64,000 bases of DNA from Lepidodermella squamata (taxonomy: Eukaryota; Gastrotricha): NCBI GenBank assembly GCA_047495785.1, contig JBLDXI010000055.1:1488001-1552000 (forward strand), given 5' to 3'. The notes under the pieces were generated by a model. The model did no database searches and was not told the DNA's origin. It worked only from the letters and a program-made list of their open reading frames with translations. Below, one piece after another: positions 1 to 12,500 of the stretch. Within the stretch, counting starts at the first letter, position 1, and each line of letters opens with the position of its first letter. A program made the translations under genes and the position numbers.

Positions 1-1843
1 GTTTGGATTCTCCGTCGGGGCGCGCCGGGTGCCGGAAAATGCGTTCAAAATCGCACTTAATATCAATTTTCCGAGATTTGGGGTCACCTGGGCGCCCATA
101 GGAGTCTCCTCCTGACCTCATCTTTGGTACAAATGATGTCCCGGGAGTGGGCTATCCAGCAAAACTAACCTCGTCCAGTTTGGATTCTCCGTCGGGGCGC
201 GCCGGGTGCCGGAAAATGCGTTCAAAATCGCACTTAATATCAATTTTCCGAGATTTGGGGTCACCTGGGCGCCCATAGGAGTCTCCTCCTGACCTCATCT
301 TTGGTACAAATGATGTCCCGGGAGTGGGCTATCCAGCAAAACTAACCTCGTCCAGTTTGGATTCTCCGTCGGGGCGCGCCGGGTGCCGGAAAATGCGTAC
401 AAAATCGCACTTAATATCAATTTTCCGAGATTTGGGGTCACCTGGGCGCCCATAGGAGTCTCCTCCTGACCTCATCTTTGGTACAAATGATGTCCCGGGA
501 GTGGGCTATCCAGCAAAACTAACCTCGTCCAGTTTGGATTCTCCGTCGGGGCGCGCCGGGTGCCGGAAAATGCGTACAAAATCGCACTTAATATCAATTT
601 TCCGAGATTTGGGGTCACCTGGGCGCCCATAGGAGTCTCCTCCTGACCTCATCTTTGGTACAAATGATGTCCCGGGAGTGGGCTATCCAGCAAAACTAAC
701 CTCGTCCAGTTTGGATTCTCCGTCGGGGCGCGCCGGGTGCCGGAAAATGCGTTCAAAATCGCACTTAATATCAATTTTCCGAGATTTGGGGTCACCTGGG
801 CGCCCATAGGAGTCTCCTCCTGACCTCATCTTTGGTACAAATGATGTCCCGGGAGTGGGCTATCCAGCAAAACTAACCTCGTCCAGTTTGGATTCTCCGT
901 CGGGGCGCGCCGGGTGCCGGAAAATGCGTTCAAAACCGCACTTAATATCAATTTTCCGAGATTTGGGGTCACCTGGGCGCCCATAGGAGTCTCCTCCTGA
1001 CCTCATCTTTGGTACAAATGATGTCCCGGGAGTGGGCTATCCAGCAAAACTAACCTCGTCCAGTTTGGATTCTCCGTCGGGGCGCGCCGGGTGCCGGAAA
1101 ATGCGTACAAAATCGCACTTAATATCAATTTTCCGAGATTTGGGGTCACCTGGGCGCCCATAGGAGTCTCCTCCTGACCTCATCTTTGGTACAAATGATG
1201 TCCCGGGAGTGGGCTATCCAGCAAAACTAACCTCGTCCAGTTTGGATTCTCCGTCGGGGCGCGCCGGGTGCCGGAAAATGCGTTCAAAACCGCACTTAAT
1301 ATCAATTTTCCGAGATTTGGGGTCACCTGGGCGCCCATAGGAGTCTCCTCCTGACCTCATCTTTGGTACAAATGATGTCCCGGGAGTGGGCTATCCAGCA
1401 AAACTAACCTCGTCCAGTTTGGATTCTCCGTCGGGGCGCGCCGGGTGCCGGAAAATGCGTACAAAATCGCACTTAATATCAATTTTCCGAGATTTGGGGT
1501 CACCTGGGCGCCCATAGGAGTCTCCTCCTGACCTCATCTTTGGTACAAATGATGTCCCGGGAGTGGGCTATCCAGCAAAACTAACCTCGTCCAGTTTGGA
1601 TTCTCCGTCGGGGCGCGCCGGGTGCCGGAAAATGCGTTCAAAACCGCACTTAATATCAATTTTCCGAGATTTGGGGTCACCTGGGCGCCCATAGGAGTCT
1701 CCTCCTGACCTCATCTTTGGTACAAATGATGTCCCGGGAGTGGGCTATCCGGCATAACTAACCTCGTCCAGTTTGGATTCTCCGTCGGGGCGCGCCGGGT
1801 GCCGGAAAATGCGTACAAAATCGCACTTAATATCAATTTTCCG
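1..1843. repeat. 177-bp tandem satellite array
   Basis: Ten full units and one partial unit of 177 bp run head to tail, with starts at 1, 178, 355, 532, 709, 886, 1063, 1240, 1417, 1594 and 1771. The array begins before the window and stops abruptly at about 1843. Units are almost identical. Differences sit mainly near unit position 43-51 (GTTC or GTAC, then AATCGC or AACCGC), and the tenth unit has two more changes near 1751-1756. Units 6 to 11 alternate strictly between two variants, so the newer part of the array is built from a 354-bp dimer. No coding frame is conserved across units. Confidence 0.97.
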
Positions 1844-2265
1844 GCTGATTCTATATTTTTTCGAATTTTACTCTCCACAATTCCAAAATTTGAAAAAACG
1901 CGATTCCCCGTATAAGGAAGGTTTCTAGATGGTTTTCTATAAATTTTGGTTCAAATATACCCTTTTTCGAAATTTTCAAAAACGCATCGTAGCACCGTAG
2001 TGCTACTAATAGCAGTGGTAGCAGCCGCATCGTACTCATATCGTAGCAGTGCTATTTGAGTGCTATTTTTTTCGTATAGTGGCTCATCTCGTACGGTTTT
2101 TTATGAAACACCCTGTAGAGCATCCGGTAGGTATGACATAAATCTGAAAATATCTCCAAAAAGCAGTTTTATTGTTTTCGAAAAATAAGCTCGATCTAAA
2201 ATAACAACACGATCTCAGCAGAAACCCAACAAATACTCGAATAGAAATTTGAAATCACAATGTCA
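1844..2265. other. gene-free spacer between satellite and YRDC
   Basis: This is an A/T-richer stretch after the satellite. It holds short homopolymer runs and a few GTAGCAGTGCTA-like short repeats near 1985-2070. I see no gene, RNA or recognisable element. It contains the 3' flank of the minus-strand YRDC gene. Confidence 0.5.
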
Positions 2266-3095
2266 TCATTTGCTTTGCGTAAAGCCATACTTTTTCTCCA
2301 GTAGTTCGATATATTTCTCGGCATTTCTAAAATGAAACAGTATAAAATATTAGCATAATCAATCAGGGTACAACTCACATTCCATGTCGAATTATAGAAA
2401 ATTTTCCAGGATTGCACAGATCAATGACAGTCGATCCGCTGCGTTGTTTATCGCAACTATCGGCAATAGCTATTATTTCACCACCGTCAACGACTAGATC
2501 TATTTTCGGCCAGAGATGTGCGAATTCATTGATGCTGAGCGCACTAGGATCACCGCTGCTATTCGCAGATGTCAGTGCCAATGGAACGCCGCCTGGAATG
2601 GTAGCGGCTAGTTTGATTGCGAATTCGCAACCCGGAACCCTAACCCCGAGCCGAGTAAGACCAGGAACGCCAGGTGTAATGGTTGAATTTTCCAATAATT
2701 CAAGTACAAGTGTGATAGGTCCAGGTAGAACTTCCTCGAGGAGACCGTCTGGTAAATGATTAACTTTAACCCACGTAGCCAAATCGGCAGCTTTAGACAT
2801 TGAGACAGCAATGGGTTTCGTTTCAGGCCTGGTTTTCACGTTATAGAGTCGATGAACCGAAGCGGGGCGATTCGCCAAACAAGCCACCCCGTAAATGGTA
2901 TCAGTCGGCATCGCTATGACTCCACCACGTTGCAACACCTCAACTGCCTTAGCTACCAATTCATTCACATTATCTATGTGAAACAAAGATCAAGGACTAT
3001 TTCGACGATTCAAATCAATTCATACCCTTCCCAAGCTTCCAAACGGGGCAAGGTTCTGAATTCTGGCCGTTCGTCAACGCAGGAGTTTGCGTCAT
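2266..3095 (-). CDS. YRDC: threonylcarbamoyl-AMP synthase (YrdC/Sua5 domain), YRDC
   Basis: Makes threonylcarbamoyl-AMP from threonine, bicarbonate and ATP, the first step of the t6A37 tRNA modification. Three exons join in phase: 3095-3026, 2973-2379 and 2266-2326 (read on the minus strand), giving 241 residues. Both introns are 52 bp. The YrdC core is clear: GGVIAMPTDTIYG near residue 40, KTRPETKPIAV near 70, and the LTSANSSGDPS and GSTVIDL motifs toward the end. The last exon supplies the KYGF-type tail that ends animal YRDC proteins. Without that splice the frame would stop at 2375, just after RHGM. The ATG at 3095 starts a short 23-residue leader before the domain. No clear mitochondrial presequence is visible. 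The gene is tail-to-head with CHMP1 on the same strand. Confidence 0.93.
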
Positions 3096-3431
3096 TTTTT
3101 GAAAAAGTTTAACAGCTTGCCGAGTCGAACCAATAAATCTCATAAAAAGCTTTATGAAAAAATAACAGGATTATTGCAAAAATGCATCTCATTTATTTAA
3201 ACATAGGAGCTTTGCCTCTCGAATCGAAAATTATCATTTTAACACGTAAATACATATAACAAAGCTGGGCTTTCTTCACAAAATGCTTTCTAGACGGCAA
3301 TACGTCGGCGTCTTGCCATAAAATAAACAAATGAAAATAGTCGATTATGATGACAATGAATAGCAGAAGATAGCAAGCACATAGTTCTTGTCACGGCGGA
3401 TTGTGGCGTGTAGAAAAAGCAACGGGGTTGG
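3096..3431. other. spacer between YRDC and CHMP1
   Basis: 336 bp that contains the YRDC 5' flank and the CHMP1 3' UTR region on the minus strand. I see no further gene or repeat. Confidence 0.5.
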
Positions 3432-4135
3432 TTAGAGTTGGCGAAGACGGGCGAGTCGAGCAGTCAATTCGTCCTGTTCTTGGCTCGCCGCAGTGCTTGC
3501 TCCGACGCCTCCAGCCGCAACGGCTTGAGGCGCGGCGGCTACGGCCGAAGGAGCACCAACAGCTTGGGAAGTTCCCGACTGTGGCAGAGCTTGGTTCAGT
3601 TCTAAACCGGCTTCGTCCGCGATTTGCATCATCAAGGCATCAACCTGGCCCTGTGGCGTCGTCAGAGTTGTCGTACCCACCATCGCGCCCTCCATAACGG
3701 AGCTCTGGACGTCCAGGTTTTCGAATTGTTGCTCGAATCGATCCATCAGATTCGACATTTGCTCGAGGTTCATCGAACGCATCGCGCCTTCCATTGCCTT
3801 GACGACGCCGCCCATCGATTGAGTGACTTGTTTCGTGGTCACGGCGGTTTGCACCCGAGCTGATACGGCATCAACACGAGCGGCCATACGACGGTAGTTG
3901 AGCGCTTGGTTTTTCTGGCGAATCGCATTTTCGGCATGAATACGAGCACCTTCGAGGTTACCGCGGCTAATTTCTTTCTTGGTCTTATTTTTCTCCTCTT
4001 TCTCCTGCTTTTCACTCTTGATAGCATTCCTCTCCAAATCTTTTACGGCCATCTTCAAGTTGAACAGGTATTCTAATTGAATAATTGTTTTAGTATCAAG
4101 CCAAATTAGAAAATAAAAGTAAACTTACTGTCCAT
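3432..4135 (-). CDS. CHMP1: charged multivesicular body protein 1 (ESCRT-III, CHMP1)
   Basis: ESCRT-III subunit acting in endosomal sorting and membrane scission. Exon 1 is only 7 nt (4135-4129, ATGGACA). A 56-bp intron separates it from exon 2 (4072-3432). The product is 215 residues, close to the usual CHMP1 length (about 196-200) plus an Ala/Pro-rich insertion near residue 175. The family core is nearly unbroken: ARIHAENAIRQKNQALNYRR, the AARVDAVSARVQTAV helix, and a C-terminal MIT-interacting motif in which DELTARLARLRQL is the MIM1 helix (Lx3LxxLRxL). The tiny first exon encodes MDK, which restores the N-terminal YLFNLKMAV helix of the family; that decided the start. Confidence 0.94.
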
Positions 4136-4307
4136 TATTTCTCGTCAAAATCGACTAAATTTATAATTAATATTCTAGAATCAATCAGGAACATTTTAAT
4201 GAGCTTGAATTCTAGGTTACAAGAGGATTTTGAAATAATTTCTCGCTAAAATCACATTTATCAGACTGAAATAGGGGCAACAAATTATCTTTGAACACAT
4301 TAATGAT

Positions 4308-5779
4308 TCATCGGGAAGAAGGAATCGATTCTAAGCACACGGCGATGGCCTGCCCACCGCCAATACAAGCCGTGGCTACGCCTCGGAAGGTTTTTGAAGG
4401 GTCTTTATTTTGCATTATGGCAAGTTGGTGGCTCAACGTAACGACGAGACGAGCACCGGTAGCACCTAATGGGTGGCCGATGGCAGTAGCGCCACCGTTT
4501 ACATTGACGCGATTTTCCCAGTCGGGTATGCCGAGCTGCTTTATTGTAACCACAGTCGTCACGGCAAAGGCTTCGTTGATTTCCCATATGTCTACACTCT
4601 CAACAGCCCAATTTGCTTTAGATAAAGCTAGGCGGACAGCGGAAACTGGTTCGATTCCCATGAGCTCGCACTGTCCAGCACTTTGGCCCCATGCAACTAG
4701 ACGGGCTAGACCACGTCCAACAGATGGATCAGCAGCTAGTTTTTGTTTTAAGAGAGATGATGAAATTAACACACACGCAGCAGCTCCGTCGTTCAAGCCT
4801 GAACAGTTTCCAGCAGTGATAGTTGCTTGATGCGATTTTTTGTCGCTTCCATTCGTTATAGTAGTTGAACTAGGCAGATTAAACACAGTGCCCAACTTCG
4901 AGAGTTTTTCAACGGTCAAATTTGGCCGAGGTAGTTCGTCGGTGGCGAAAATTGTCCCGCTGCTCTCAATAGAAACTATTTCAGAGTTAAAGCGGCCCTC
5001 GGCAGAAGCCTGGCCCCAAAGCGAATGAGATCGTAATGCAAATAAATCTTGCTCATGTCTAGAAATGCCATGTAAATGCGCCACGAGTTCAGCTAGAGTA
5101 AAAAAGTTTGAAATAGAATACCGTTAGCGCCAAAACTCACCAGTATCGCCCATTTTACAATGCAGCACTGGGTCGGTCAGCCCATCGTTTACTAGAGAAT
5201 CAACAAGTGGCATATCGCCAAACTTCGGCAAATCGGGTAAGGTAGGAGGTTCAGTCGGCCCCGAGTTGGTACGCGGCGAAATACGCAACCTAATAAGGTG
5301 AGGCGCCTATTCAAGTATAATATAAATTTGACTGATAAGTAAATTTCATGGGCCATACTTGACTCATACTCTCCACGCCACCAGCTACAACCACACTATA
5401 CTCTCCATTTCTTATACCCATTGCAGCATTGACAATAGCTTTCATGCCCGAGCCGCAAACCATATTCACAGTATTCGCTGGGATTTTTGGACTCAGTCCT
5501 GCTTCAACTGAGGCCTGGCGAGCAGTGTTCATGCCACATCCTAAAATAAATAATAGCTCTTTAAATAAAGAATCTTTTAATATATAATAATTTACCTGCA
5601 GACAAAACTTGACCTAAAATAACCTCACCGATTTCTGACTTGTTGATTGCTGTCTTCGTATCCTCTAACGCAGCCTTGATAACAAGTGAGCCTAGCTTCG
5701 AAGCCGGCATGTGCGACAAGGAGCCGCCCATTTTTCCGACAGCCGTTCGTTTTCCGGCGAGCACGATAATATCCTCCAT
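4308..5779 (-). CDS. ACAT2: acetyl-CoA C-acetyltransferase, thiolase (ACAT2-like)
   Basis: Condenses two acetyl-CoA to acetoacetyl-CoA, the entry to the mevalonate pathway, or does the reverse in ketone use. Four exons: 5779-5596, 5540-5359, 5306-5141 and 5092-4308, giving 438 residues. Catalytic features are all present: nucleophilic Cys in NMVCGSGMKA (near residue 90), the NEAF motif, GHPLGATG with the catalytic His, and CIGGGQ with the second Cys near the end. Exon 3 starts at GCGCCTCAC (5306), because that acceptor restores the APHL segment of the family. There is no obvious mitochondrial leader, so a cytosolic ACAT2-type enzyme is most likely. It is somewhat longer than human ACAT2 (397), mainly through a Pro-rich insert around residue 130 and extra loops. 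The C-terminus (SSR) is not a clear peroxisomal signal. Confidence 0.93.
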
Positions 5780-6891
5780 AATAAGTTCGAACTACCAGAT
5801 GGGAATTCATGCAATTGATTGAAAATCTGAAGTAGGATAATTTAAATCAACGAGAAGCAAGGTGACAAGGAAGATTCGTTGTTTTTAGCGACAATAAGTC
5901 GATTGATTTGCTTCGGTCAACTTCCCCCTGAATGCACAGGTAGAGAAGGTATCTTTCAAGTCTAAACCGATAGAAACTGACCGATATGACCTTGAGATCA
6001 GTGCTTCCACTAGCACGAACGGATTCCTGTAGATATGTAATATGTACTGGCTGCGCAACGCACAGTCCTTCTATTTGTGGCAGCTAATAACAAGCACTGA
6101 CTGCTGACTGCTGAGGATGACTACAGTCTACAGTCATTTTTACTTATACTTATTGAATCCTGGAAGCATTCCAGAACGAGGAGTAAGTATCCTTAAAGGA
6201 TAGCGCAGCCACTTCAAAATCGAAATCGGAGGCGCGCAAGCTTTTCAGAGACCTTGAAGTAAGTGCTGAAAACATAGAGGGAAGCAATATCAGCAAGTGC
6301 GATTTTCTCGTAATTTTTAAAGCCCTTTCTTATTCACCTCTTGCACATGAATCATGATGAGCGGCACCGCCCAAGGCAAAATAGCATCCCTGGCAAGATA
6401 AAAAAGCTGCGCTACGCAGTAAAAAAAGAGGAAGAAATATGGTTTTCAAACTATTTTATATTAGTTTAAAATCAAACTGTTCATTTGACAACTTCTATTG
6501 CGGATGAAGGTAAAACAAGAAAGTTCGGAATTTGAAAGCAACCTTGACCATATGGCGCGAAATTCTCAAGGCGAAAAAAGAGAAAAGGTAGTGCCAAGTT
6601 GGCTGACCTGGCACCTTTGAACTGAAATCTGAAACTTCTGAAAAGTTATTGTCAACTCTTTTCCGCTTGTTCTTCGGGTATGTCGAAGTACGAAATGCTT
6701 TTAATCATTTTAGATCTACATCATTCCTGTCTTATCATTCGGCCCTAGTATAAAACTCAGTAGCGGCCTAGTTCTATGATAATCGAGGCCTATCCTATGC
6801 GTTACTGAAAAGCCCCGAACAAAGTCTCCGTCTGGGTCATTGCTTGTAGCCTAAAAGAACCTCGTTATTTATAGGTTCCTGTTTTAATTTG
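5780..6891. other. divergent intergenic region, thiolase / activin receptor
   Basis: 1.1 kb between two divergently transcribed genes, so it should hold both promoters. I see no open frame with coding character. A short run of GACTGCTGACTGCTGA (about 6099-6114) is the only local repetition. Confidence 0.5.
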
Positions 6892-9144
6892 ATGATATCA
6901 TTGTCTGTCTTCGCGATAATTGTACTCGTCAATCCAAGCTACAGTTTTTCTTACGGGTATTCATGGAAATGGCAAGTTAATAAGACGTCATGTTTCCTCG
7001 GCAGCAGGCAGAGCAACAACATCCTGCATATAAGAGCAGACCGAAATTCTTCTACATTCGTCGTTTCGTGTTTTTCGTTTCAGCACCATGAGCATGGTGC
7101 CATACCGTGTGCCAAGAAAAAGTACGATGTTACGTCCACAACTGAGGAAAGTGCTCACATTCTATGCGGCTGTGTTTTTAATGCGGGAAACTCCATTGCT
7201 TGTGATAATGAATTAACAAGACACAAGGATAACGCTTTTTTCTGCATTAAGGACCTCCAAAATGTAAGCTTGTGTGAGCGTGGTGAGATGTGCGCGGGTA
7301 ATCGAAATGGCTGTGTCTCAGCGTTGAATTGTTTTAATACGTCTGATCAATGTGCCGCGGGCGACGCTCACGCGAACTGCTGTTGTTCTGGTTCGTTTTG
7401 CAACGGTTGGTTTATCAATGCAGTAACAGCTACTACTACTACTGAACGAGCCAAGTCGTTTTTATCTCACGCTGCGATTCCAGTGGCGGTTATTGTTTCC
7501 GCAATGGTGATCGTCCTAATTTGCTTTGTCATGTGGCTTTGGTATCGCTTTAAACGACGGTACAAGTTACCGTTACAAACAAATCGCCCGGATGTTCACG
7601 AAATGCCGCTTCTATCTGAAAAAAGCAACGACGACGAACTGATTGCCAAGGAAATGCCACCACCGCTGACCTTCGCTTCAATTGAGTAAGGTTTTATCTC
7701 GTTTTAAACGTGCATGTTGATAAATTGTTATTGATAGAAAACTAGAAGTATTGTCTCGTGGTCAGCGAGGTACCAGAAGCGTATACACCGCAAAATGTGA
7801 TGGGCAAGTATACGCCGTGAAATATTTCTTGCTAAATGACTACAGCTCTTGGGACGCTGAGTTGAAAATTTATTCGCTTCCGCACATGAATCACGAAAAT
7901 CTACTGAGATTTATAGGATATACTCATGGTGGCCTAAGTGCGGATGGATCTCCTAACGATCATGCTATTTTCACTGAATATATGCCGATGGGGTCTCTTC
8001 AAGACGTGTTGAGACTGCGAGAGGTTTCTTGGGGTAGGTTTCACTACCAACTCTTTTGAGTTGATTTTTATTTTAAATTCTGAATTTTAGATGAAATGCT
8101 CCATATATCTTCCGGCATGATGTGCGGCCTTGCGTATCTTCATTCTGCTATATTATCTCCGGATCCCAAAAAAGCGAAGCCGCCAATCGCTCATCGTGAC
8201 TTTAAAAGCAGAAACGTATTGCTGAAGGGGGATCTTACGTAAGTTTACACATCAAACTGAGGTGGTAGCCTGATTCCTTTGTTTTTAAAACTGCAGCGCC
8301 TGCGTTGCCGACTTCGGTTTAGCCTTACCATTTGACTCGGGCAGGCGCACTTCAAATTGCGGGCAAGTCGGAACCTTGCGTTACATGGCACCTGAGGTTT
8401 TGGATTTAGCGGTAAACTTCAGTTGCGATGCTTTCCTCCGAATCGACGTATACGCCGCTGGTTTGACCTTATGGGAAATTCTCAATCGCTGTTCTAAGCC
8501 TCCAGAACTCAATGCTAGCCGTATATACGAGCAGCCATTCGAAACGCAGCTTAACCAGCATTATCCTCAATGTCATAACCATCCCACGCCTTCTGAAATG
8601 CAAGACATTGTTTTCGTGAAACGACTGAGACCGCAGCTGCCATCGTCGAGCACTGCATCTCAGCATATATATGATCTCATAATAACTATCGAACAAGTAA
8701 GCAAATGGCAGCAATATCCTGCAGAAAGTATAAACATTTCGATTTGTTTTAGTGCTGGGATCACGACAGCGAAGCCAGACCGTCAGCTGGTTGCGTGTTT
8801 AACAGAATTAAACGTATTCAAGACAATACAAGGTATATGAGACTAGCAAAATATTACAATATTGTTTACATTTAATGCACACTCTAAGATCAACTTCATC
8901 AGCTGATGCGCCGAACGGGGCGGATGTTGCGAAAGAAAACGACGAAGTTGAAAGCGTTGAGTCTAATTTAGCAACAGCTGCATCCGGCGATAGAAAGGAT
9001 ACGAGTCTTTCCCAGAACGGAAATTACTCATCAGCAACGCCTTCGCATTTGTTCGACATCTCAGTCAATATTATAGGTAACGGCAGCGGACACGCAAAAC
9101 TAAATGGTAGCTCCAATAACGATGTCTTCAATGGGCCTGTTTGA
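6892..9144 (+). CDS. activin/BMP type II receptor serine/threonine kinase
   Basis: Ligand-binding type II receptor of the TGF-beta superfamily (ACVR2/Punt/DAF-4 group). Six exons: 6892-7685, 7738-8033, 8091-8238, 8297-8696, 8753-8832 and 8889-9144, giving 657 residues. A signal peptide (residues 1-20) is followed by a Cys-rich ectodomain with the CCCSGSFCN end motif of three-finger receptor domains, a TM segment near 205-225, and a kinase. Visible kinase residues are the AVK lysine, HRDFKSRNVLL, DFG and MAPEVL. The HRDFKSxN form and lack of a GS box point to type II. The kinase ends with CWDHDSEARPSAGCV, canonical for the family; this confirmed the 8753 acceptor. A Ser/Asn-rich tail of about 100 residues follows. 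The ATG at 6892 is preferred over the upstream in-frame TTG. Confidence 0.93.
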
Positions 9145-9567
9145 AAACCGACTTATATTTCGCGTTTTCTTGCTCAGATATTTGTGTAGTCATAATGATA
9201 GATATTTCTGTTGGTGTCCAGTTTCTTGCCAAGCTGACTAATTTTCACTACTGTACAGAAAAAAATATATTTTAAGGATGATTTGATCGCCAAATCGCTG
9301 CTAAAGATTCGTTCTCTTTAATGCTCGGTGTTTTTGAATTTGAAGCTTTCTAGCTGATAATACGATCGTCAAACGATGATAACGGTCGGTTTTATAAAGT
9401 TTCTTTTTGATTTGAGGTGACTGTACGCGGTGATTATATATAATTTCATTCGTAATTTTTATTGTTGAAATATTTCGCGATGAACAAAAAAAGAATTGTT
9501 TTGCCTCGTAACAGAATTAAACGAGCTAAACTTGTGTAATTATTAATAGTGAGTTTTAATTGATTTA
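9145..9567. other. spacer, activin receptor 3' / TBCD 5'
   Basis: 423 bp, A/T-rich, between two genes on the same strand. No gene or repeat is seen. Confidence 0.5.
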
Positions 9568-12500
9568 ATGGCAACGCCCCTTGTTGGAACAGCTGATGTC
9601 GTGGACGATGACGAAACGAAATGCGGAGCTCATATTCTATACTCGTTCAAAGATTTAGATTTAGTTCTCGGCTTGATAGCGTCGCTGCCATCCGTTTGTA
9701 ACGATCCATACGAATGCGAGCGCGTGATTGAACAGCTTATTATCACAATTGACCGATATCAGGAGCAGCCTCATTTGTTGGATCCGCATCTAGAACTTCT
9801 ATTCGGCAGAATTCTGAAACCTATTATCGAGGAGGATAAATGCTCGAATGAACTGATTAACCTTTCCTTCTCGTGCCTTCATCCACTAATCAAGGTGATT
9901 TTCAAAATATTATTCAATGAATTAGTAAAATTTGTTTCCTCATCAAGGTTCGTGGTTTCAAAAGGGCAACTCGTTACTTGCCACATGACGTGACTAACCT
10001 CGAGCGTGTCTTGACCTTGCTTGAAGCTCAGGAGCTGCACAGTACTACATCCTGGGCTACACGATACTGCCTCATGCTGTGGCTGAGCGTTGTCGCTATA
10101 GTGCCATTCGATTTAGAAAGGTATTCTTCGTTTTCCTAATAATTTATCGAGTAATAACTGGTCTGTTAGGTTCGCTCGCGCGGATCCTGATGGAAAAGGA
10201 AAATTTCTACAGCGACTGGTCAACGTTGGGAAGACATATTTAATGGCGTCAGATATAAGCCAACAAGCTGCAGCGACTTACCTTTCTAAACTTTTCGACC
10301 GATGCGATGCTAAGAAAGAGGGCCTACCTGGCTTTATCGACTGGTCCTGTGAAACCGTGAAGTCGCAGGTTGACTCGAGTAGCGACCTTCCCGCTAGAAT
10401 CTTATATGGCGTTTTGCGGAGTTTGGGTTTGCTGTTCAAACACGGCGCTCGCGAAGACCTGCAGCAGTATGCACCGAAAGTTTTCGAAACAGTCATCTCG
10501 CTCGGCTTTTTACAATCAAACGACATTCTGATCCGAAAGCTGTACTGCAAGCTGATGCAACGACTGTGTTTAGTATTCATGCGGAAAACCGTTGTAAATT
10601 GGCGCTACGAACGCGGTCGTCGTGTTCTGGGCCAAAACGCTGACGGCAACACTAATAAATCGAATGGCAAGGAGAATGACGATTATGAGATAAAGCATGG
10701 CGTCGACCAGAAGTCTCTGACCTATCTCGAAAGAACGATCGCACAAATGATCGCTGGGCTTGGGGATAAAGACGGGCAGGTTCGTTGGTCTGCCGCGAAA
10801 GCTTTGGCAAGAATTTGCGCCCGGTTGCCAGTCGATATGGCTGAACAGGTAATCAAAAGTGTTTTGGGTCTATTTTCCGCTCGTTTGAGTGCCGGTGGGT
10901 GGCACGGCGCGGCTTTGGTTTTGGCTGAATTCGCTCGCCGTGGATTGCTGCGGCACACCATGCTTGCGAATGTCGTACCATTGGTCAGTCAGGCGCTGTT
11001 CTACGACGAAATGCAGGGCAGTTTCTCCTTGGGCGCCCATGTTCGAGACGCGGCTTGCTACGTCTGCTGGGCCTTCGCTCGTGCCTATAAACCGTCGGAT
11101 CTAGCGCCATACGTGCGGCAGCTGGGCTCCGATCTGGTTATGGTCATGCTGTTCGACCGTGAAATTCAGGTGAGACGCGCCGCGGCAGCTGCTTTTCAGG
11201 AAAATGTTGGCAGGCAAGGCACTTTCCATCTGGGAATCGACATCCTATCCATCTGCGACTATTTTTCCACTGGAAATATTCGAACCTGCTATCTCGAACT
11301 CGCATGTTCTGTTGCGAGTCTTGGCGACGGGCAAGAGTACCTTGAGCCGTTTTTCGATCACCTTGTCGAAGTTAAACTCAGCCATTGGGATGCTGAAGTT
11401 CGCGAATTGGCTTCGAAATCGTTCGCGAAACTTCTCCAACTGTCACGAGTACAGCAAGATAAGGACGATCTGGTTCAATCGTTGCTGAACGATTTGATCA
11501 TGACAAACGATCAAAACCGAGCTCACGGCCTGTTGTTAGCTCTAAGCGAAGTTTTCCCCTTGCTCTCGTTATCTGGCAGCGAGAGTCAGCTTATCAAAGT
11601 GGTTCACGACTTTTTCGCGAATCTCAGCTCTCGTTCGATTTTCAAAGGCTTGAAGGGTGAAATCGTTCGTCAAGCAATTTGCAAATTGATCGGCAGTGTT
11701 TGCTCGAGTAAAATCTCAATTCCTAATGAGCTTCTCAATCTGTGGCTGGAATTGATCAGCAGTTATTTCCGCGAATTCGATCTCGTTCTTCACGACGCCG
11801 CTGCTAATGCTGTTACAGTGCTGATGAAGCAAGCGTTAGATCAAGACACGTCGGCTAAATCTGTCATTGAAACGTGGTTTGATGAAGCGAGGGCGTCATC
11901 TTTCCCGCAAACTCGCGGTGGCCTGTTGAAAGCTGTCGCAAAGTTGCCTGTTGAGGTTGTTTCCCAACATCGCGACAAGATTGTTGAACTCCTAGAAACT
12001 TGCTGTTCTATCACTGAAACCACCTTGCTATGGACAGACTCTCGCGTCGCAGCCCTTAAAGCTGTTTCGTCGCTATTCGAAACGCTGCCTATCGATAATT
12101 TCAACGAGGAGAGCGTGAGGCGATTGATCGACATTTCGCTAGTTTGTCTAGAGGATTACACAAGCGATGAGCGAGGCGATGTTGCTGCGTGCGTTCGAGA
12201 ACAAGCTGCTCAAACCCTGTTGTATGTCATCAATCATATAGCTCGTCATAAATTTGCAGTCGACCGAAGCCGCGTCTGCAAAACAATTTCGATTCTGGCT
12301 GGTCAAAGTTGTGAAAAAATATCCAGAACGCGACTGAATGCTAGCCACTGTTTGTTGGGTATTATTCGAAATGAAAACGCGGTTAATTTGAACATTCCTA
12401 ATTTGGCTGAGCTGAGAGAAGTTTTTGCCAAAGTCCCGTTACCACCGCCAGCTGCTGTGATCTGCTCATCAATGCCCGAATGGAGCGAAAATGAGACATT

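Noticed and set aside
1-1843. CRISPR-like array
   Set aside because: Units are contiguous 177-bp repeats with no unique spacers, in a eukaryotic genome; it is a satellite.
2412-2759. Plus-strand open frame opposite YRDC
   Set aside because: It is the antisense shadow of a well-supported YrdC domain and has no family features.
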